Below are positions 8,314 to 15,079 of a stretch of DNA of 18,206 bases, piece after piece; within the stretch, counting starts at the first letter, position 1, and every line of letters starts with the position of its first letter. Source of the DNA: Desulfofustis sp. (lineage in GTDB: Bacteria; Desulfobacterota; Desulfobulbia; Desulfobulbales; Desulfocapsaceae); the NCBI GenBank assembly GCA_030604345.1, contig JAUVWB010000004.1:1-18206 (forward strand), in the 5' to 3' direction. The translations under genes were made by a program, and so were the position numbers. The notes beneath the pieces are model-generated. The model was not told where the DNA came from and did no database searches. It saw only the letters and a list, made by a program, of their open reading frames with translations.

Positions 8314-9194
8314 TGATACCACCTCCCGCCTTTCTCGCCTCGGAACCGATCCGTTCCGCCGCTGCGGAATCGCTCTTCCATGTGATCCCGGTTCCCTTCG
8401 AACAAAGCGTCTCCTATGGGGCCGGGACCGCTCAGGGACCCCAGGCCATTCTTGCGGCCTCTTCCCAGTTGGAACTCTTCGATGGACGGTCGCAACCGGA
8501 AGAGCTGGGGATTCACACCACTGACGCCATCGACTGTCGGGGAAGCGCGGAAACGGTGTTGAACCGGATCACCCGACGTTGCCGGACGGCCCTCTCAGCT
8601 GGCGTCCTGCCGGTCCTGCTGGGCGGCGAGCATACGGTCAGCCTCGGTGCCCTCCGGGCGCTCAGGGAGGCTTACCCCGGTCCGATCGGTCTCTTTCAGC
8701 TCGACGCCCATGCCGACCTGCGCGACAGCTACGAGGGAAACCGGCTCAGCCACGCCTGTGTCGCCCGCCGCGCCCACCAGGATCTGGACATGACGCTCTT
8801 TCAATTCGGGGTCCGTGCCCTCTGCTTGGAAGAGCACCGCTACCGCGAGGAGCATGCCATCGCCCGCCTCGACGCCGCTGCGGTTCATCGTGACGGCGTT
8901 GCAGCCCTGGCGGTGCCGGATTCTTTCCCCGACCGCGTCTATCTGAGCCTCGACGTGGACGGGCTCGACCCCGCGGTGATTCGCGCCACCGGGACACCGG
9001 TGCCGGGCGGCCCCGGCTGGTACGATACCCTGACCGCCCTGGAGACCGTGATCGCCGGACGGCAGGTGGTCGGCTTCGACGTGGTTGAACTGGCCCCCCG
9101 AAACGACGATCATGCCTCAACTTTTGCCGCTGCGCAACTGGTCTACGCAGTCATGGGGATGATCCAGCGCAACCGTGGCGCCACGGTTATTTGA
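8313..9194 (+). CDS. speB: Agmatinase (ureohydrolase family)
   Basis: A 293-aa binuclear manganese ureohydrolase that would split agmatine into putrescine and urea. All six metal ligands are visible: His107 in GGEHTVS, Asp131, His133 and Asp135 in DAHADLRD, and Asp214 and Asp216 in SLDVDGLDP. The arginase/agmatinase signature continues in RATGTPVPGGPGW. Arginase or guanidinobutyrase would share the fold, but sharing an operon with arginine decarboxylase makes agmatine the logical substrate. The ATG at 8313 overlaps the nspC stop by one base, again TGATG, so expression is probably coupled. It is the last gene of the polyamine operon. Its final 8 bases overlap the end of the convergent malonyl-CoA decarboxylase gene. 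Confidence 0.95.
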   Translation: MIPPPAFLASEPIRSAAAESLFHVIPVPFEQSVSYGAGTAQGPQAILAASSQLELFDGRSQPEELGIHTTDAIDCRGSAETVLNRITRRCRTALSAGVLPVLLGGEHTVSLGALRALREAYPGPIGLFQLDAHADLRDSYEGNRLSHACVARRAHQDLDMTLFQFGVRALCLEEHRYREEHAIARLDAAAVHRDGVAALAVPDSFPDRVYLSLDVDGLDPAVIRATGTPVPGGPGWYDTLTALETVIAGRQVVGFDVVELAPRNDDHASTFAAAQLVYAVMGMIQRNRGATVI

Positions 9195-10599
9195 GGAGTC
9201 TTTTCACCGCCGGCACGGCCGAAATCTGCCCTTGGCTCCGGTACGCCTCATGATGCTTTTCGATGGATGACAGGTCGTAGAGGTAGTTCACCATCATCCC
9301 AGCCGATTCCTGGATGCCCCGGGGCGAGCGATTGGCCGCCCAGTTTATCTGTTTGATTTGCGCCCCGTTGCTCAGATGAAAATGCGCCACGCGATCCCAG
9401 GCCTGATTACCGCGCTTGGCAGTCAACAGGTAGCGGGCGCACAAGGCCAGCAACGCCTGCTGCAATACCCGCTGCTTCTCGCTGACAGGTTTGGAGCCGC
9501 CTGCCCCCAGCAGAGCGGCAAAACAATCGACATCGATGGGATCGGCCCGCAGACAGGCCACCGCCTCAGGGTCAACCTCCACCAGTTCGACCACGTCTTC
9601 CTGTTGTTGCAGCCAGCGGATGAAACCGGGTATCGGGGAGAGCGTGGAAAACGTTTTGATGGCGGGAAATTTTACCGACAGATCGGCCACTACCCGCTTG
9701 ATCAGGAAATTACCGAAACTGACCCCGGCCAGTCCCACCTGACAGTTGGAAATGGAATAGAAAATGGCGGTGTCGGCCTGGCCCGGATCGGTGGCCGGTG
9801 CCTCCTGGTCCAGCAGATCATGAATGCTGACGGCAATGCCGTTGACTAACGCCACCTCCACGAAGATCAGGGGCTCCTGCGGCATATGTGGATGGAAAAA
9901 GGCATAACAGCACCGATCTCCCTCCAGTCGATTCTTCAAATCACGCCAGGAGGTGATTTCATGCACGGCTTCATAGCGGATCAACTTTTCCAGCAACGCG
10001 GCCGAGGTATCCCAGGTTATCCGCTGCAGCTCGAGAAAGCCGACATCAAACCAGGAGCCGAGCAGGCGGCACAGATCCCGATCCAGGGCCTGCAAGGCTT
10101 CATCTTCTCGGGCCCAGGTCATCAACTCGGCGCGGAGATCAACGAGAAATTTGACCCCGCCCCGCAGACTGTTGAACTGCCGGAGCAACTTTATCCGCGG
10201 CGGCTCCAGGAGGTCCCGCAGATTGACCGTCGCCTGCTGTCGCTCCACGGGATCCCGGGCCTCCCGGTAGCGGGTCATCGCCCCGTCCAACTCCCGGCCG
10301 TCCACATCGTACGCTTCGGCCAGCAGCTTCAGGAATCGCCGGCGACCATGGGCGGTCAATACCGCATAGGTCTCCCCCAGTTCAGCTGCTCGGGCTCGCG
10401 CCGACACTTCGCCTCCTTCACCGGCCAGACAGGCATCGATCTTGATCCGGACCTTCTCCAGATCAGGCTGCGGCAGATCTCCCCCGACACTGTCCTTCAG
10501 GGCAAGGGGATCACCCAGCGGCCATAACTCCCGTATTTTCCTGAGCGTTCTCTCCCACAGCGGTTCCCGGTTCACCAGCGACGCTTCTTTCTCTCCCAT
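9187..10599 (-). CDS. Malonyl-CoA decarboxylase
   Basis: A 470-aa protein that converts malonyl-CoA to acetyl-CoA and CO2. The N-terminal half is the helical MCD domain. The C-terminal half has the acetyltransferase-like catalytic domain. Its landmarks are FFHPHMPQEPLIFVEVAL (about 234-251), YSISNCQVGLAG (281-292) leading into GNFLIKRVV, STLSPIPGFIRWL (318-330), the catalytic-type histidine 408 in HFHLSNGA, and ESAGMMVNYLYDL near the end. The YSIS serine and this histidine match the known Ser/His pair of the family. The start at 10599 has a perfect GGAGGTGATC one base before it. No malonyl-CoA synthetase, malonate transporter or regulator is adjacent, so whether it degrades malonate or controls malonyl-CoA levels is open. 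It is convergent with speB. Confidence 0.95.
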   Translation of the reverse strand: MGEKEASLVNREPLWERTLRKIRELWPLGDPLALKDSVGGDLPQPDLEKVRIKIDACLAGEGGEVSARARAAELGETYAVLTAHGRRRFLKLLAEAYDVDGRELDGAMTRYREARDPVERQQATVNLRDLLEPPRIKLLRQFNSLRGGVKFLVDLRAELMTWAREDEALQALDRDLCRLLGSWFDVGFLELQRITWDTSAALLEKLIRYEAVHEITSWRDLKNRLEGDRCCYAFFHPHMPQEPLIFVEVALVNGIAVSIHDLLDQEAPATDPGQADTAIFYSISNCQVGLAGVSFGNFLIKRVVADLSVKFPAIKTFSTLSPIPGFIRWLQQQEDVVELVEVDPEAVACLRADPIDVDCFAALLGAGGSKPVSEKQRVLQQALLALCARYLLTAKRGNQAWDRVAHFHLSNGAQIKQINWAANRSPRGIQESAGMMVNYLYDLSSIEKHHEAYRSQGQISAVPAVKRLLK

Positions 10600-10600
10600 G

Positions 10601-10610
10601 GATCACCTCC
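10601..10610 (-). promoter_or_regulatory. Full-length Shine-Dalgarno of the malonyl-CoA decarboxylase gene
   Basis: On the minus strand GGAGGTGATC precedes the ATG at 10599 with one base between. It matches the complement of the 16S rRNA 3' end over ten bases, the strongest ribosome binding site in the window, and it fixes the start. Confidence 0.8.
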
Positions 10611-10689
10611 TCCCCAGGCTCGATCCGGTTCCAAGCTCCATGATGTCACTTTTCCGTGCGTCACGAGATCAATGCAGTTCAAAGGTACA

Positions 10690-10703
10690 CTGACACTTGT
10701 CAG
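10690..10703. repeat. Short palindrome CTGACA-CT-TGTCAG
   Basis: A perfect 6-bp inverted repeat with a 2-base centre in the divergent spacer between the malonyl-CoA decarboxylase and HD-GYP genes, about 91 bases upstream of the decarboxylase ATG. Its size and place would suit a dimeric repressor or activator site, but no regulator is encoded next to it and the function is unknown. Confidence 0.35.
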
Positions 10704-10817
10704 AAATGCAAGACCGATAGAACGCTCGCTCGGTTTCCGCAAACTGGTTCAGGTCCCCGGCAGATACTCGCACATGGTTTGCCTTTCGTCCATCTTCACG
10801 TCTCCGCAAGCAAATAA

Positions 10818-10846
10818 TTGAGTTTTTCTGCAGAAGCATGTTTAAA
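10818..10846 (+). promoter_or_regulatory. Candidate promoter of the HD-GYP response regulator
   Basis: TTGAGT (10818-10823) and TTTAAA (10841-10846) are spaced by 17 bases; each matches four of six consensus positions. Transcription would start close to 10853, on or just before the first possible ATG of the gene. That would favour either a leaderless message or the later ATG at 10895. Confidence 0.35.
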
Positions 10847-10852
10847 TAGCTG

Positions 10853-11950
10853 ATGAAGACCTTCACCTCCTCCTTGCTGCCTGGGCCTGCCACCATGAAT
10901 CGAGCCACAACGCCACCCCCGGAAACTGCGAAACTGCTCATCGTCGATGATGACGATCAGGTCCGCAACGTCATTTCGGTCATCGTAGAATCGGAAGGCT
11001 ATCAATTCCGTACCGCCGACAATGCCGAAACGGCTCTGGCGATGCTGCAAAATGAATCGTTCGACCTGGTGGTCTCCGACATCAACATGACCGGCATGAC
11101 CGGGGTGGAACTCCTCGAGACCTGCCAACGGACCTATCCGGATCTCGCCTTTCTCATGGTAACCGGAGTCGATGACCGGAACACGGCCATCGAGACGTTG
11201 CATATGGGGGCATACGGCTACGTCACCAAGCCGTTTCAAGCCAATGAACTGATCATCAACATCACCAACGCCCTGCGCCGAAGACGGCTGGAGATGGAAA
11301 ACCGGCGGCATCGGGAAGAGTTGGAATTACTGGTTGAAGAACGAACCTTCGAGTTGGACAAGTCACGCGAGGAGACGATTCTCATCCTGTCCAAGGCAGC
11401 CGAGTTCAGAGACGACGAAACCGCCAAACACACCATCCGCATGGGTCGCTTCTGCGAGACGCTGGCCCGCCTGCGAGGGCTGCCGGAATCGCTGTGCAAG
11501 ACCTTGAAAATCGCGGCGCCGCTGCACGATGTCGGCAAGATCGGGATATCCGACACCATCCTGTTGAAGCCGGGCAAATTAACGCCCGAGGAGTTCGAGA
11601 TCATCAAGACCCACTGTGAGATCGGCCACCGTATTCTCTCCGAATCAACGTCGTCGATCCTGCAGATCGGAGCCGAAATCGCTCTTACCCACCACGAGAA
11701 GTTCGACGGCAGCGGTTATCCGCGCGGCTTGCAAGGAGAAGAGATACCGGTCATCGGTCGCATCGCCGCCGTTTGTGACGTCTTCGATGCGTTGACCAGC
11801 GAACGGGTTTACAAAGCGGCCTCGACCGTCGAGGAAGCGCTGGAAATCATGCGGGCCGGCAGCGGCAGTCATTTCGATCCGCAGATTGCCGGGCTGTTTT
11901 TCGACCATATCGACACGATCCTGGCCATCAAACAAACGCTTTCGGATTGA
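10853..11950 (+). CDS. Response regulator: receiver domain + HD-GYP phosphodiesterase
   Basis: A 365-aa cytoplasmic signalling protein. Residues about 26-140 are a CheY-like receiver: acidic pocket DDDD (32-35), phosphoacceptor Asp76 in VVSDINMTG, Thr104, and Lys126 in VTKPFQ. A charged, probably coiled-coil linker spans about 140-175. Residues about 180-350 form an HD-GYP domain: His193, His225-Asp226 in LHDVGKIGI, His254, His280-His281, the GYP signature in DGSGYPRG (285-292), and Asp309 in CDVFDALTSERVY. All residues expected for an active domain are there, so it should hydrolyse cyclic di-GMP when phosphorylated, as RpfG-type proteins do. No histidine kinase is nearby, so its partner is unknown. 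The start is uncertain: neither the ATG at 10853 nor the in-frame ATG at 10895 has a Shine-Dalgarno, and the receiver begins after both. Confidence 0.94.
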   Translation: MKTFTSSLLPGPATMNRATTPPPETAKLLIVDDDDQVRNVISVIVESEGYQFRTADNAETALAMLQNESFDLVVSDINMTGMTGVELLETCQRTYPDLAFLMVTGVDDRNTAIETLHMGAYGYVTKPFQANELIINITNALRRRRLEMENRRHREELELLVEERTFELDKSREETILILSKAAEFRDDETAKHTIRMGRFCETLARLRGLPESLCKTLKIAAPLHDVGKIGISDTILLKPGKLTPEEFEIIKTHCEIGHRILSESTSSILQIGAEIALTHHEKFDGSGYPRGLQGEEIPVIGRIAAVCDVFDALTSERVYKAASTVEEALEIMRAGSGSHFDPQIAGLFFDHIDTILAIKQTLSD

Positions 11951-11999
11951 CCGGAAAGCGTCGTTCGCCCGATCTCACTCGGCATCCGGACGAATCGGC

Positions 12000-12395
12000 T
12001 CAGCGACGGCTGAGACAGAGATGCTCCACCGCCGGTCCGATCTTTTTCCAGTCGACACACGGCCGGGCAAAGCCCGGCGGGCGGACCAGCGGGCAGCCGA
12101 ACGCAGAATCATCGATATAGAGGTCGGCATAGACCTTCGGGCTCGAAGTCCAGCTCTCTTGGGTCGGGTTATGGTTCACCCCGTACAGTTCGACCCCTTG
12201 CTCCTGGAGGTAACGAACGGCTGGAAGAAGGGTATTGCCGGCCACCCCTTCCTCAGAGCGCATGGTGTAGAGGATGAGACGGGCGCCGCAGGCCTGCAGC
12301 CGTTTCAGCCAGACAACCGCTTCCGGCACCGGTTGGCCAAGCTCCGGATAGCGGTGATCGACGATGGTTCCGTCAAAATCGACACAGATGATCAT
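12000..12395 (-). CDS. Small HAD-superfamily hydrolase-like protein, BT0820 type
   Basis: A compact 131-aa HAD-like protein. The first HAD motif is at the very N-terminus, ICVDFDGTIV, with Asp6 as nucleophile and Asp8 as general acid. Thr44 in LYTMRS fits motif II, Lys87 motif III, and Asp95-Asp96 in LYIDDSAFGCPL motif IV. There is no room for a cap domain, which fits the small BT0820-like group. The family's substrate is unknown, so a phosphatase role is inference from the fold. The start at 12395 has GAGGGG 6 bases upstream. It lies downstream of ilvC on the same strand, after a strong hairpin, so it is probably expressed separately or at reduced level. It is convergent with the HD-GYP gene, 49 bases apart. 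Confidence 0.82.
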   Translation of the reverse strand: MIICVDFDGTIVDHRYPELGQPVPEAVVWLKRLQACGARLILYTMRSEEGVAGNTLLPAVRYLQEQGVELYGVNHNPTQESWTSSPKVYADLYIDDSAFGCPLVRPPGFARPCVDWKKIGPAVEHLCLSRR

Positions 12396-12491
12396 CGGCC
12401 GCCCCTCATATGGTTCCCCAAGGCACTGACAACGCCGGCTCGAACCGGGTGTTCGTTCGGGACGGTCGTTTCAAGATACCCTCAAGAATGG

Positions 12492-12526
12492 CCCGCAGGC
12501 AACCAGCAGAGCTGGCTGCCCGCGGG
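12492..12526 (-). terminator. Strong hairpin after ilvC
   Basis: Two 16-base arms (12492-12507 and 12511-12526) flank a 3-base loop. Read as minus-strand RNA, all 16 positions pair, with two G-U wobbles; as plus-strand RNA the same two positions become A-C mismatches. The hairpin is therefore built for the ilvC transcript, beginning 11 bases past its stop. The U-tract is poor (CCAUUCUUG), so it may attenuate or protect the 3' end rather than terminate cleanly. Confidence 0.6.
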
Positions 12527-12536
12527 AAACGGTCTC

Positions 12537-14006
12537 TCAGAAAATCGGCTTCATGGCACTCATATAGCCACGTAGTTCGGCCCCGATCGCTTCCACTTCG
12601 GTATAGCGGATCGCCTCGTTGACATCGATCAGGTCAAGGTTGTCGACGCCGTAATCGTCGAGATCGAGCCCTTTGCCGATAACATCGGTATCGATGCCCT
12701 TCATGAAATCGGCCAGCAGCGGTACCGCGGCATTGGCAAACAGATAGCAGCCGTATTCCGCGGTATCGGAGATCACCACGTTCATTTCGTACAGCTTCTT
12801 GCGCGCGATCAGATTGGCGATCAGCGGCACTTCGTGCAGCGACTCGTAATAAGCCGATTCCGGCTTGATGCCGGTGGCCACCATGGTATCAAAGGCCAGC
12901 TCCACCCCGGCCTTGACGAAGGCGATCAGCAGAATGCCGTGGTCGAAATACTCCTGTTCAGTCATTTCCGCCGCCGTCGATTCGGCCCGTTCGAAAGCGG
13001 TTTCGCCGGTCGCTTTCCGCCAGGCCAGCAGATTGGCATCGTCGTTGGCCCAATCCGCCATCATGGTCCGTGAGAAGGCCCCGGACATGATGTCGTCCAT
13101 ATGCTTCTCAAATAACGGTGTCATGATGTTTTTCAGCTCCTCGGAGAGGATATGGGCCCGGATCTTGGCCGGGTTGGAGAGCCGATCCATCATGTTGGTG
13201 ATGCCGCCGTGCTTCAGCGCCTCGGTCACCACCTCCCAGCCGTATTGTACCAGCTTGCACGCATAGCCGGAATCGATACCCTGCTCGATCATCTTATCAA
13301 AACAGAGCAGCGACCCGGCCTGCAGCAGGCCGCAGAGGATGGTCTGCTCGCCCATCAGGTCGGACTTCACCTCGGCGATAAACGACGACTGCAGGACGCC
13401 GGCCCGATCGCCACCGGTCCCGCAAGCGTAGGCCTTGGCCAGTTCCAGTCCGTCACCATGCGGATCGTTTTCCCGGTGTACGGCAATCAGGGTCGGGATA
13501 CCGAAGCCGCGGACATACTCCTGGCGCAATTCGGTTCCCGGACCCTTCGGGGCAACCATGATGACCGTCAGGTCAGGCCGGATCTGCATCCCGTCCTCGA
13601 CGATGTTGAACCCATGTGAGTAGGAGAGGCAGGCGCCTTTTTTCATCAGCGGCATGATGGCACCGACCACCGAGGTATGCTGTTTATCCGGGGTCAGGTT
13701 GGCCACCAGGTCGGCTCCGGGAATCAGCTCTTCATAGGTGCCCACGGTGAAACCATGGTCGTGGGCGTTTTTCCAGGACTGGCGCTTCTCTTTGATGGCC
13801 GCCTCACGCAGGGCATAGGACACATCAAGACCTGAATCACGCAGGTTCAGCCCCTGATTCAACCCTTGCGCGCCACAGCCGACGATGACGATCTTTTTGC
13901 CCCGCAATGCCTCGACACCATTGAACTCGTCGGCATCCATGAAGCGACACTGCGCCAGCTCTTCGATCTGCAGACGCAGCGGTAGCGAATTGAAATAATT
14001 GCCCAT
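12537..14006 (-). CDS. ilvC: Ketol-acid reductoisomerase, class II (long form)
   Basis: A 489-aa protein that isomerises and reduces acetolactate or acetohydroxybutyrate with NADPH in valine, leucine and isoleucine synthesis. Length and sequence match the E. coli-type long form (491 aa), not the roughly 330-aa class I enzymes. The start [11 protein letters not shown] resembles the E. coli N-terminus. The NADPH site has [11 protein letters not shown] (42-52) with Arg67, Arg75 and Ser77, indicating NADPH preference. The catalytic residues His131, Lys154, Asp216 and Glu220 align with E. coli His132, Lys155, Asp217 and Glu221. The duplicated C-terminal domain is complete, through [18 protein letters not shown] and SDTAEYG. 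AAGGAG precedes the ATG at 14006. Divergent from ilvY, which probably activates it. No other branched-chain biosynthesis gene is in the window. Confidence 0.98.
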   Translation of the reverse strand: MGNYFNSLPLRLQIEELAQCRFMDADEFNGVEALRGKKIVIVGCGAQGLNQGLNLRDSGLDVSYALREAAIKEKRQSWKNAHDHGFTVGTYEELIPGADLVANLTPDKQHTSVVGAIMPLMKKGACLSYSHGFNIVEDGMQIRPDLTVIMVAPKGPGTELRQEYVRGFGIPTLIAVHRENDPHGDGLELAKAYACGTGGDRAGVLQSSFIAEVKSDLMGEQTILCGLLQAGSLLCFDKMIEQGIDSGYACKLVQYGWEVVTEALKHGGITNMMDRLSNPAKIRAHILSEELKNIMTPLFEKHMDDIMSGAFSRTMMADWANDDANLLAWRKATGETAFERAESTAAEMTEQEYFDHGILLIAFVKAGVELAFDTMVATGIKPESAYYESLHEVPLIANLIARKKLYEMNVVISDTAEYGCYLFANAAVPLLADFMKGIDTDVIGKGLDLDDYGVDNLDLIDVNEAIRYTEVEAIGAELRGYMSAMKPIF

Positions 14007-14072
14007 GACCTATCTCCTTATGTCTGTGAATGTTTTTTTGTTGACCGTGAGGTCGTACGATGCCCCTGTCTT

Positions 14073-14101
14073 CATATAGGATGATTATAATGTTGCGTCA
14101 A
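14073..14101 (-). promoter_or_regulatory. Candidate ilvC promoter
   Basis: On the minus strand TTGACG (14101-14096) and TATATG (14078-14073) are spaced by 17 bases, giving a start near 14066 and a leader of about 60 bases. The -35 overlaps the GTTGCG half-site at 14092-14097, as expected for a promoter controlled by IlvY. A perfect TATAAT also occurs at 14086-14091, but without a -35 at the right distance on either strand. Confidence 0.5.
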
Positions 14102-14139
14102 GTGATTTATTTATGATACCATGTTGCGCAATATGCAAC
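14092..14139. promoter_or_regulatory. Probable tandem IlvY operators
   Basis: A clean palindrome, GTTGC-N7-GCAAC, lies at 14123-14139; its core TGCGCAATATGCA fits the LysR-type T-N11-A rule. A second GTTGCG starts at 14092, 31 bases away, about three helical turns, so both sites would face the same side of the DNA. The first site is nearer ilvY and the second overlaps the ilvC -35. In E. coli IlvY also uses two tandem operators between these divergent genes, one serving autoregulation and the other ilvC activation by acetolactate or acetohydroxybutyrate. Confidence 0.6.
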
Positions 14140-14176
14140 AATCATCCGTCTTGCTCGCACCGACCGCTTCCGATTC

Positions 14177-15079
14177 ATGAATATCAGAGACCTGAACCTG
14201 TTCCTCAGCCTGGCCTCCACCTTGCACTTCAGCCAGACCAGCAGGGCCTGCAACATCACTCCTTCGGGCTTGACCAGGACCATCCAGCGACTCGAACAAG
14301 AGCTTGGCGAAACCCTGTTCCTGCGTGATAACCGGTCAGTATCCCTGACCAGAGCCGGAGAGCTGTTCCAGGCCTACGCCCTCGATGTCCTGCAGCGCTA
14401 TCGCCGCCTGCAGCTGGATCTGGCCGCCGAAAGCGAACACCAGGGCGCCCTGTCGCTGTACTGCTCGGTAACCGCCATCCTGTCGATCCTGCCCGGCATC
14501 ATCACCGAATTCCGCCGCGGTCACCCCTCCATCACGCTCAACCTCTCCACCGGCGATCAGGCCATGGCCATCCCGCTGCTGGAGAACGGCGAGGTGGACA
14601 TAGCCATCGCCGCCGTGCCCGATCGCCTGCCCCGGCACATCATCTTCCTCAAGTTGCTGGAAACCCCGCTGGTCTTTATTGCCCCGCGAACCGGGACCGC
14701 CTCCGGGCGGCTGTCGCCGCCAACCGATCTACGGTCGACGCCCATCGTCATGCCGGAGCGCGGCCTGAGCAGGGAGCGCTGCGAGCGCTGGTTTGCCGAC
14801 AAGAGCATTGTCCCGCTCCGTTATGCCTCGGTGGCCGGCAACGAGGCGCTGATCGCCATGGTCGCCATGGGCTGCGGCATCGGCGTCGTACCCCGTTTAG
14901 TCCTGGAAAACAGCCCCATGAAAGACCAGGTGGTGGAACTCGATGTGCACCCACCGCTGCAACCCTTCACGGTGGGTGCCTGTACCACGCGAGCCGGTAA
15001 ACGCTTGCCGGCCGTACAGCTGTTTTGGCACGTGGCCGCTCAGCTCTCCAACGAAACACACAAGGCAGAACCAAGCTGA
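14177..15079 (+). CDS. ilvY: LysR-type regulator of ilvC
   Basis: A 300-aa LysR-type protein. Residues about 1-60 are the winged helix-turn-helix, with HFSQTSRACNITPSGLTRTI (17-36) followed by QRLEQELGETLF. Residues about 90-290 form the inducer-binding domain. LYCSVTAILSILPGII, LNLSTGDQAMAIPLLENGEV and the late MVAMGCGIGVVPRLVLENSP resemble E. coli IlvY closely. In E. coli this protein senses acetolactate and acetohydroxybutyrate, switches on ilvC and represses itself. Divergent placement 170 bases from ilvC, with a palindromic LysR box between them, supports the same role here. No Shine-Dalgarno precedes the ATG at 14177, but the N-terminal alignment supports it. The stop codon overlaps the surE start by one base, so the two are probably co-transcribed. 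Confidence 0.94.
   Translation: MNIRDLNLFLSLASTLHFSQTSRACNITPSGLTRTIQRLEQELGETLFLRDNRSVSLTRAGELFQAYALDVLQRYRRLQLDLAAESEHQGALSLYCSVTAILSILPGIITEFRRGHPSITLNLSTGDQAMAIPLLENGEVDIAIAAVPDRLPRHIIFLKLLETPLVFIAPRTGTASGRLSPPTDLRSTPIVMPERGLSRERCERWFADKSIVPLRYASVAGNEALIAMVAMGCGIGVVPRLVLENSPMKDQVVELDVHPPLQPFTVGACTTRAGKRLPAVQLFWHVAAQLSNETHKAEPS

Noticed and set aside
8579..8893. Arginine- and proline-rich frame inside speB
   Set aside because: Out-of-frame reading of the agmatinase gene; no independent support.
12834..13623. Plus-strand frames opposite ilvC
   Set aside because: Antisense shadows of a gene with full-length similarity to E. coli IlvC.
14041..14060. GACC-GTGA-GGTC repeat in the ilvC leader as an attenuator or riboswitch
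   Set aside because: The stem is only four pairs, there is no leader peptide rich in branched-chain amino acid codons and no alternative terminator, so it is probably chance.
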